Source: Streptosporangium saharense
GTDB lineage: Bacteria > Actinomycetota > Actinomycetes > Streptosporangiales > Streptosporangiaceae
Length of the DNA: 64,000 bases
Assembly (NCBI RefSeq): GCF_014203715.1
Contig: NZ_JACHJP010000012.1
Coordinates: 62,001-126,000, forward strand
Reading direction: 5' to 3'
Part shown: positions 57,911 through 64,000 of the stretch, piece by piece
Numbering within the stretch: the first letter of the stretch is position 1
Layout of the letters: each line of letters starts with the position of its first letter
The notes under the pieces: model-generated
The model's database searches: none
What the model was told of the DNA's origin: nothing
Seen by the model: the letters and a program-made list of their open reading frames with translations, nothing else
Position numbers and translations under genes: made by a program

Positions 57911-59353
57911 ATGGCGGCGCGGAGCACGTACCTGGAGCTGTCCGAGGACGGTGGAGGCTCCCACAAGTTCTACGAGGTCGTGCAGGACGGGCTGCGGGTG
58001 AGCATCAGCTACGGCCGGATCGGCGACTCGGGGCAGACGAAGGTCTCCTCCTTCGCCACCGAGGAGAAGGCCGCGGCCGCGGCGGCCAAGAAGATCGCGG
58101 AGAAGGTCAGGAAGGGCTACGCCCCGGCGGTGCGGGGGGTGCGCCAGCGCCGCTCGGTCACCAGGCGCAGCGTGGAGAGCGTCCGCTCGACCGCCTCCCA
58201 GGCCCCGGTGCTGTGGCGCTTCGCCAGCGGCGCGGCGGCCTTCGGCATCTTCGTCGACTCCGAGCGCTGCTGGGTCGGCAACCAGAACGGCGACGTCTAC
58301 ACCGTCACCCACGAGGGCACGGTCACCGGCCGCTTCCGGCTGCCCGACGGGGTGAAGTGCATCGTCGCCGACGACTTCTGGATCTACGCGGGCGCCGACG
58401 ACGGCAAGGTCTACGACCTCAGCGGGAAGGTGCCCAGGGTCGCCTACGAGATCGCCGACGACGTGGACATCTACTGGCTGGACATCCACGACGGCGTGCT
58501 CGGCGTCTCGGACAGGGCGGGCCGGATCACCACGATCGACCACGAGGACGAGTTCCAGTGGGCGCGCAAGGGCCAGGGGGAGTACGCCTGGATGGTCCGC
58601 TGCGACGACGACGCCGTCTACCACGGCCACTCGACCGGGGTCGCCCGCTACGACGCCGCCGACGGCAAGCCGGTCTGGGAGAGCGGGGTCGCGGGCGCGG
58701 TGCTGTTCGGCTGGCAGGAGGCCGACTCGGTCTACGCGGGCACCGGCAGGGGCACCGTGCACCGGCTCGCCAAGGCGGACGGCAGGACCGAGGCGGTCTA
58801 CCGCTGCGACGCCACCGTCTTCTCCTGCGCGACCGCCCCCGGCGGCAGGTACGTCTTCGCCGGGGACAACCACTCCTCGATCTACTGCTTCGACCAGAGC
58901 GGCGAGCGGCTGTGGAAGCTGGGCACGGGCTGCGGCTCGGCCTTCTCCATGCAGTATCTCGACGACCGCCTCTACATCGTGACCACCGACGGCACCCTGG
59001 CCTGCATCGACGCCACCGAGGAGGCGATCAGGGCCGCCCAGGCGGGCACCGTCCCCCAGGCGCTCGACGTCAAGGCCGCCGCGAGCCTGACCGCGGTCGA
59101 GCCGGTCGCGACGCTGGAGACCGTGGTGTTCGACACCGTCGCGGCCAGCGGGGACGGCGTGGTCGTCGAGTGCTTCAGGGAGGGGGACAGGCTCCGGGTG
59201 CGGGTCGTCAGCGAGGGCTACGACCCGCGCTGGAACGTGCAGTTCCCCAAGGAGGTGCGCGAGGCGGGCGTGCGCTACCTCGTCGAGGGCGTCCGCCAGT
59301 CGGCGCGCGGCGGCTTCTACCGCGCCTACGGCGACATCAGGCGCCTGCTCTGA
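57911..59353 (+). CDS. WGR-domain protein with PQQ-like beta-propeller
   Basis: 480 residues from ATG 57911 (GAGAGG upstream). N-terminal WGR domain (about 8-78: YLELSEDGGGSHKFYEVVQDGLRVSISYGRIGDSGQTKVSSFATEEKAAAAAAKKIAEKVRKGY), known from PARP and MolR proteins as a nucleic-acid- or nucleotide-binding fold. Residues about 100-400 form a beta-propeller with repeated WxxxxGDVYT/VYDL/W-type blades of the PQQ-quinoprotein kind, and a C-terminal domain follows. The fusion is unusual. No enzyme residues are evident, so a sensing or scaffold role is likely. A strong terminator follows. Confidence 0.83.
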   Translation: MAARSTYLELSEDGGGSHKFYEVVQDGLRVSISYGRIGDSGQTKVSSFATEEKAAAAAAKKIAEKVRKGYAPAVRGVRQRRSVTRRSVESVRSTASQAPVLWRFASGAAAFGIFVDSERCWVGNQNGDVYTVTHEGTVTGRFRLPDGVKCIVADDFWIYAGADDGKVYDLSGKVPRVAYEIADDVDIYWLDIHDGVLGVSDRAGRITTIDHEDEFQWARKGQGEYAWMVRCDDDAVYHGHSTGVARYDAADGKPVWESGVAGAVLFGWQEADSVYAGTGRGTVHRLAKADGRTEAVYRCDATVFSCATAPGGRYVFAGDNHSSIYCFDQSGERLWKLGTGCGSAFSMQYLDDRLYIVTTDGTLACIDATEEAIRAAQAGTVPQALDVKAAASLTAVEPVATLETVVFDTVAASGDGVVVECFREGDRLRVRVVSEGYDPRWNVQFPKEVREAGVRYLVEGVRQSARGGFYRAYGDIRRLL

Positions 59354-59360
59354 CCCACCC

Positions 59361-59399
59361 GCGGGTCCGGTGACCTCCCACCGGACCCGCCGTCTTGTA
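59361..59399 (+). terminator. Terminator between the WGR gene and tex
   Basis: GCGGGTCCGGT (59361-59371) pairs perfectly with ACCGGACCCGC (59380-59390) around 8 bases, then CGTCTTGT. It can also serve the convergent tex gene. Confidence 0.75.
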
Positions 59400-59402
59400 C
59401 GG

Positions 59403-61718
59403 CTAACGCCCCGAACCGGGGTTGCCGAGACCGGCGCGGCGCAGGGCGTCGGCCATCGCGCCACCGGGAGCGTTCCGCTGGCCGCCACGCTCCTGCCGCT
59501 GCCTGCCGCTCTCCCGGTTGTTGCCCCGGTTCTCCCTGCCGCCCTGGCCCCGGGAGCCACCCTTGGCGGGCTCGTCGTCCAGACGCAGGGTGAGCGAGAT
59601 GCGCTTGCGCGGGATGTCCACGTCGAGCACCTTCACCCGGACGATGTCGCCGGGCTTGACCACCTCGCGCGGGTCCCTGACGAAGTTGTGCGACAGCGCC
59701 GAGACGTGCACCAGACCGTCCTGGTGCACCCCGACGTCCACGAACGCGCCGAAGGCCGCGACGTTGGTGACGACGCCTTCGAGCAGCATGCCGGGAGTCA
59801 GGTCCGACAGCTTCTCCACGCCCTCCTTGAACGTCGCGGTCTTGAACGCCGGACGCGGGTCGCGGCCCGGCTTCTCCAGCTCGGCCAGGATGTCGGTGAC
59901 GGTCGGCAGGCCGAAGGTCTCGTCCACGAAGTCCTGCGGCTTCAGCGAGCGCAGCGCGGAGCCGTTGCCGATCAGCCGGGTGAGGTCGCCGCCGGTCGCC
60001 GACAGGATGCGCCGTACGACCGGATAGGCCTCGGGGTGCACGCTCGACGCGTCGAGCGGGTCGTCGCCACCGGGGATGCGCAGGAAGCCCGCGCACTGCT
60101 CGAACGCCTTGGGGCCGAGCCTGGCGACGTCCTTGAGGGCCTTGCGGGAGCGGAACGGGCCGTTGGCGTCGCGGTGCTGGACGATGTTGTCCGCCAGCGT
60201 CGAACCGATGCCGGAGACCCGGGTCAGCAGTGGGGCCGAGGCGGTGTTGACGTCCACGCCGACCGCGTTCACGCAGTCTTCGACCACCGCGTCGAGCGAG
60301 CGGGAGAGCTTGGTCTCGGCGAGGTCGTGCTGGTACTGCCCGACGCCGATCGACTTGGGGTCGATCTTGACCAGCTCGGCCAGCGGGTCCTGCAGGCGGC
60401 GCGCGATCGAGACGGCGCCGCGCAGCGAGACGTCCAGGCCGGGAAGCTCCTGGGAGGCGAAGGCCGAGGCGGAGTAGACCGAGGCCCCGGCCTCGGAGAC
60501 CACGATCTTGGTCAGCCCGGGCACCAGCCGTACCAGCTCGCCCGCGAGTTTGTCGGTCTCGCGGGAGGCGGTGCCGTTGCCGATGGCGACCAGCTCGACA
60601 TTGTGCCGCTTGGCCAGCGTGGCGAGCGTGGCCAGGGACTCGTCCCAGCGCCTGCGCGGCTCGTGGGGGTAGATCGTGTCGGTGGCCAGCACCTTGCCGG
60701 TCGCGTCGACCACCGCGACCTTGACGCCGGTGCGCAGGCCGGGGTCCAGGCCCATGGTGGCGCGGCTGCCCGCGGGGGCGGCCAGCAGCAGGTCACGCAG
60801 GTTGGCGGCGAAGACGCGCACAGCCTCGTCCTCGGCCGCCTGCCACAGGCGCATCCGCAGGTCGATGCCCAGGTGCACGAGGATGCGGGTGCGCCAGGCC
60901 CAGCGGACGGTGTCGGCCAGCCACTTGTCAGCGGGCCTGCCCTGGTCGGAGATGCCGAAGCGGTGCGCGACGCGCCCCTCGTAGGTGCCGGTCGGCTCGG
61001 GCTCCGGTTCGAGGGTGAGGGTGAGCGCCTCCTCCTTCTCGCCGCGGAACATCGCCAGGGTCCGGTGGGAGGGAAGCTTGGTGAACGGCTCGGCGAAGTC
61101 GAAGTAGTCGGAGAACTTCGCGCCCTCCTCCTCCTTGCCCTCGCGGACCGCCGCGACCAGACGTCCCTTGGACCACATCCGCTCGCGCAGCTCGCCGACC
61201 AGGTCGGCGTCCTCGCTGAAGCGCTCGACCAGGATCGCCCGCGCCCCGTCGAGCGCCGCGGCGGCGTCGGCGACACCCTCGCCGACGAACGCGGCCGCGG
61301 CCGCCTGCGGATCGACGGACGGGTCGGACAGCAGCCCGTCGGCGAGCGGTTCGAGCCCGGCCTCCCTGGCGATCTGCGCCTTGGTGCGCCGCTTGGGCTT
61401 GAAGGGCAGGTAGATGTCCTCAAGGCGGGCCTTGGAGTCGGCCGCCGCGATCTGCGCCGCCAGGGCGTCGTCGAGCTTGCCCTGGGAGCGGATCGACTCC
61501 AGGATCGCGGCACGCCGTTCCTCAAGCTCACGCAGGTACCGAAGCCGCTCCTCAAGCGTGCGCAGCTGCGCGTCGTCGAGCGTCCCGGTGACCTCCTTGC
61601 GGTAGCGGGCGATGAACGGCACGGTGGCCCCGCCGTCGAGCAGCTCGACCGCCGCCTGCACCTGCCGCTCGCGCACCCCAAGCTCTTCGGCGATCCGCTG
61701 ATGAATAGACGTCGTCAC
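59403..61718 (-). CDS. tex: Tex transcription accessory protein
   Basis: 771 residues, full length for bacterial Tex. N-terminal helical/HTH domain ([40 protein letters not shown]), YqgF-like nuclease fold (about 325-445: [32 protein letters not shown]), two HhH motifs ([28 protein letters not shown]), and the C-terminal S1 domain (about 630-700: [28 protein letters not shown]). Tex binds RNA and associates with RNA polymerase. The extra ~55 residues at the end are Gly/Arg/Gln-rich and RGG-like. GTG start 61718. Confidence 0.95.
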   Translation of the reverse strand: MTTSIHQRIAEELGVRERQVQAAVELLDGGATVPFIARYRKEVTGTLDDAQLRTLEERLRYLRELEERRAAILESIRSQGKLDDALAAQIAAADSKARLEDIYLPFKPKRRTKAQIAREAGLEPLADGLLSDPSVDPQAAAAAFVGEGVADAAAALDGARAILVERFSEDADLVGELRERMWSKGRLVAAVREGKEEEGAKFSDYFDFAEPFTKLPSHRTLAMFRGEKEEALTLTLEPEPEPTGTYEGRVAHRFGISDQGRPADKWLADTVRWAWRTRILVHLGIDLRMRLWQAAEDEAVRVFAANLRDLLLAAPAGSRATMGLDPGLRTGVKVAVVDATGKVLATDTIYPHEPRRRWDESLATLATLAKRHNVELVAIGNGTASRETDKLAGELVRLVPGLTKIVVSEAGASVYSASAFASQELPGLDVSLRGAVSIARRLQDPLAELVKIDPKSIGVGQYQHDLAETKLSRSLDAVVEDCVNAVGVDVNTASAPLLTRVSGIGSTLADNIVQHRDANGPFRSRKALKDVARLGPKAFEQCAGFLRIPGGDDPLDASSVHPEAYPVVRRILSATGGDLTRLIGNGSALRSLKPQDFVDETFGLPTVTDILAELEKPGRDPRPAFKTATFKEGVEKLSDLTPGMLLEGVVTNVAAFGAFVDVGVHQDGLVHVSALSHNFVRDPREVVKPGDIVRVKVLDVDIPRKRISLTLRLDDEPAKGGSRGQGGRENRGNNRESGRQRQERGGQRNAPGGAMADALRRAGLGNPGSGR

Positions 61719-61804
61719 GATCTCTCTTCCCTTGTGATGGCAGCCACCAAGCTACCGCGTGGCAGGCGGCGCCGACCTCGGGGAAGGAGAGATGGACGAG
61801 GCGG

Positions 61805-63523
61805 TCAGGGCAGGGTGCGATCCCGGAGGAAAGAGGTCAGCCGCGTCCACTCGACGGTCGCCGCCGCCGCGTTCCCACCGGGCGTCCCGGTCACCCAGTG
61901 GGCGAGCTGGGGCCGTTCCCTGCTGTCCTGGACGACCCAGGTCACCCCGGTGTCGACGCCGTCGCGCAGCAGCCGGGCGACCCCGGCGCTGTCCACGTCC
62001 ACCCGCCACGTCGCGAGCCCTCCCGCGCCGCCGAGCGGGTGGACCCGCTCCCAGACGGACGAGCCCTTGCGCATCGTCCAGACCCCGCCGCGCTGCACGG
62101 TCAGCATCAGCCGTCTGGCGCCATTGGCCACCTTCGCGCCGAGACAGACCCCGGCGCCGGTGCGCGGGTCGAGCGCGCTGTCGTCGTCAACCCGCCCCCT
62201 GAACTCCAGCGTGAAGTCACACCCCCTGGACACGTCGAGGGGACGCCAGGCGTGGGACGGCACCGGGCCGGTGCTCCTGAGGCGGATCACGCCCGCGTCG
62301 TTCCGCGCCCCGCCGGTGAGCGTCCAGGTGCCGGTGAGCAGGTCGTCGCCCGCGAAGGGGCGGGAGATGTCGAGTTTGGCCACCTTGATGTTGGTCTGGT
62401 TGTGTTCCCAGACCACCACGAACCGGCCGGGCTCGTACTCGTCGGCGCTGGGGTAGACGTCCCACCCCCTGGCCGCGCCCCTGGTCAGCCTGGGGCCGTC
62501 GGCGAAGAGCCGCCCCGGCTCCCACGGCCGCCCTGGCCGCCTGACCTTGTAGTGCAGCACCTCGCGGTACTGGTCGGGCTTGGTGGCCGAGGCGCCGAGG
62601 AACGGCCCGGCGAAGGTGTTGTAGATCGCGAGGTGACGGCCCGCCGAGTCGCCGTGGAAGAACGTCTTGACGTAGTAGTTGGGCAGTTCGCGGTCCAGCC
62701 TCATCGGCGACCACGTCAGCCCGCCGTCCCGGCTCGTCGCGGTCGCGCAGTAGGCGGCGTTGGCCCGGTAGTGCGCGTCCCGCTCGGCGGGGGTGGTCCC
62801 CCCGGTCAGGTCGAGGGTCCTGGTCACCATCACGATCGTGCCCGGCTCGTCCTGGGAGGGGGCGATCTGCGGCTCCTCGACCGCGACGCCGGGCGGGTTG
62901 TCGGCCAGGCCACCGGAGGTCCAGGTGACCAGGTCCGTCGAACGCAGCACCCCCGCCCTGGTCGCGGTCCCCACCCTCCGCCAGTACGGCACCAGCCACA
63001 CCCCGTCGTGTCTGAGCGGCTTACCGGCGACGACCACACCCCGGGCGTTGCCGGGCACGTCCACGACGATCGGGAAGTCCGCCCAGGTCACGCCGCCGTC
63101 GAGGCTCCGCTTCGCCGTCATCGCGACGGGGAAGCCGTCGAGGTCGCCCGAGGCGTCACGGTCCTCGGCGACCGTGATCCTCCCGAGCAGCGCGTACAGC
63201 GCGTCCCCGTCCTTAAGGAAGATCACGTAGTGGTAGCGGTGGGTCGCGGTCGCCGGGGCCAGTGTGCCGACCGTCCAGGTCGTCCCGCCGTCCACGGACC
63301 TGGCGTACATGATGGAGCCCTGGTCGGTCGGCGCCGGGTCGCGGGAGTCGCCGAGCCCGGCCCGCCAGGCGACCACCAGCCGCCGGGCGTCGAGCGCGAC
63401 GACGTCGGGGACCCGGTTGCCCTCGTGTGCCAGCTCCCCGTCCGGGGTCCGCGCTGCGGTGCCGTACACGATGACGGGGGTGGTGACGTCCGATCCGACG
63501 GCGTCGGTCTCAGGCCAGGGCAT
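61805..63523 (-). CDS. Sialidase-like protein with BNR/Asp-box repeats
   Basis: 572 residues. Three Asp boxes: SVDGGTTW, SLDGGVTW and SRDGGLTW, in a six-bladed sialidase-like propeller, then a C-terminal beta-sandwich domain (CDFTLEFRGRVDDDSALDP...). The usual Arg triad is partly visible (RVPD near 37-40 at the start as an FRIP-like site), but I am not certain of catalytic residues. No signal peptide at the chosen ATG, so export is unclear. Divergent from a GH20 gene; joint glycan breakdown is a reasonable inference. Confidence 0.78.
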   Translation of the reverse strand: MPWPETDAVGSDVTTPVIVYGTAARTPDGELAHEGNRVPDVVALDARRLVVAWRAGLGDSRDPAPTDQGSIMYARSVDGGTTWTVGTLAPATATHRYHYVIFLKDGDALYALLGRITVAEDRDASGDLDGFPVAMTAKRSLDGGVTWADFPIVVDVPGNARGVVVAGKPLRHDGVWLVPYWRRVGTATRAGVLRSTDLVTWTSGGLADNPPGVAVEEPQIAPSQDEPGTIVMVTRTLDLTGGTTPAERDAHYRANAAYCATATSRDGGLTWSPMRLDRELPNYYVKTFFHGDSAGRHLAIYNTFAGPFLGASATKPDQYREVLHYKVRRPGRPWEPGRLFADGPRLTRGAARGWDVYPSADEYEPGRFVVVWEHNQTNIKVAKLDISRPFAGDDLLTGTWTLTGGARNDAGVIRLRSTGPVPSHAWRPLDVSRGCDFTLEFRGRVDDDSALDPRTGAGVCLGAKVANGARRLMLTVQRGGVWTMRKGSSVWERVHPLGGAGGLATWRVDVDSAGVARLLRDGVDTGVTWVVQDSRERPQLAHWVTGTPGGNAAAATVEWTRLTSFLRDRTLP

Positions 63524-63655
63524 GGAGCACAGCGAACAGGTGCCGGATGGCCGCGGGGTTGCCCGGGGGTTAAGGGGCGGTGTCGTGTCCTTCTTGACGC
63601 CGGTCCGCGCCTTCGGTGAGGGTGGTCGACGAGATCATCCTTTGGAGGGAACGCC

Positions 63656-64000
63656 ATGGCACCGATCCTGGCCCGCCTGTGGCGCTCCTGGCCCGCACGC
63701 ATCGCCGCCGTCTCGGTCCTCGTGCTCGGCGCGGGAGCGGTGACGCTGACCACGCGTGGCGGTACGGCTCCGGCCCCGATGGGGGAGGTCCTGCCGGTGC
63801 CCGTCTCGGTACGGCCCGCGGCGGACATCTCCTACACGCTGGCGCCGGACGCGGCCGTCCACACCGAGGCGGGCTCGGCGGAGGCGGCCCAGGTCGGCGC
63901 CTACCTCGCCGGGCTGCTGCGCCCCTCGACCGGCTACGCCCTGCCGGTCGTCCAGGACGGACAGGAGAGCGGCGTCTCGCTGCTGCTCACCGGCGCCGAC
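63656..64000 (+). CDS. GH20 beta-N-acetylhexosaminidase, N-terminal part (cut by window end)
   Basis: 115 residues, open to the window edge. Signal peptide or anchor (RIAAVSVLVLGAGAVTLTTRG), then the small N-terminal GH20b domain: VLPVPVSVRPAADISYTLAPDAAVHTEAGS...VGAYLAGLLRPSTGYALPV...GVSLLLTGAD. The catalytic barrel lies outside the window. Secreted enzymes of this family release GlcNAc from chitin or glycoprotein glycans. GGAGGG lies 5 bases before the ATG. Confidence 0.85.
   Translation, partial: MAPILARLWRSWPARIAAVSVLVLGAGAVTLTTRGGTAPAPMGEVLPVPVSVRPAADISYTLAPDAAVHTEAGSAEAAQVGAYLAGLLRPSTGYALPVVQDGQESGVSLLLTGAD

Overview
The window is very GC-rich DNA (about 70% G+C, with coding regions strongly G/C at third codon positions) from a filamentous actinomycete. 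The genes point to the same group: AfsR/SARP regulator, HTH-plus-helical-repeat regulator, DUF2510, DUF427, DUF2505, L-lysine 6-transaminase, many GTG starts and several apparently leaderless genes. Streptosporangiales or a relative is my inference. I see no plasmid, phage, IS or CRISPR sequence, so this looks like ordinary chromosome.

Layout. 0-9 kb: M20 amidohydrolase, HdeD-like membrane protein, lysine 6-transaminase, a stand-alone LuxR-type HTH protein, tRNA-His with terminator, oligoribonuclease, then a signalling block on the minus strand (receptor Ser/Thr kinase, membrane pseudokinase, DUF2510 membrane protein). 9-11 kb: a PNPOx-family gene divergent from a MocR/PdxR-type regulator, with a clear operator between them. 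11-25 kb: a surface-glycan cluster with a DegT-like aminotransferase, two FemAB/GNAT-like acyltransferases, a membrane-anchored GH39-like hydrolase, DUF418 and a 935-residue membrane protein, a flippase, a polysaccharide deacetylase, two family-2 glycosyltransferases and a small membrane protein. 25-39 kb: SBP-VWA protein, CDF-like transporter, DUF4184, TrmH-type methyltransferase, D-Ala-D-Ala carboxypeptidase, a DedA protein behind an IdeR/DmdR-type iron box, an AfsR-type regulator, a flippase-like UPF0104 protein, PIG-L deacetylase and a GT4 glycosyltransferase flanked by two inverted copies of a palindromic repeat.

39-54 kb: APC permease, propeller-type lipoprotein, STAS protein, GlxA regulator next to a membrane-anchored tandem PfpI protein, a ROK regulator divergent from an MFS transporter, a double DUF427 protein, a second DPM-like glycosyltransferase with a 54-residue gene, an HTH/helical-repeat regulator, APH-like kinase and DUF2505. 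54-64 kb: NmrA-type reductase, epoxide hydrolase, aldo/keto reductase, DUF998, a WGR plus beta-propeller protein, Tex, a sialidase-like protein and the start of a GH20 hexosaminidase.

The most notable find is a pair of very short genes, 40867-40962 and 49586-49681 (both minus strand). Each encodes a 31-residue Arg/Pro-rich peptide. The two products share 23 of 31 residues, while many codons differ silently, and each has a Shine-Dalgarno sequence at the right distance. This points to a real peptide family that standard gene calling would miss. One copy is in a probable operon with a 94-residue protein, divergent from a regulator with a helical-repeat domain.
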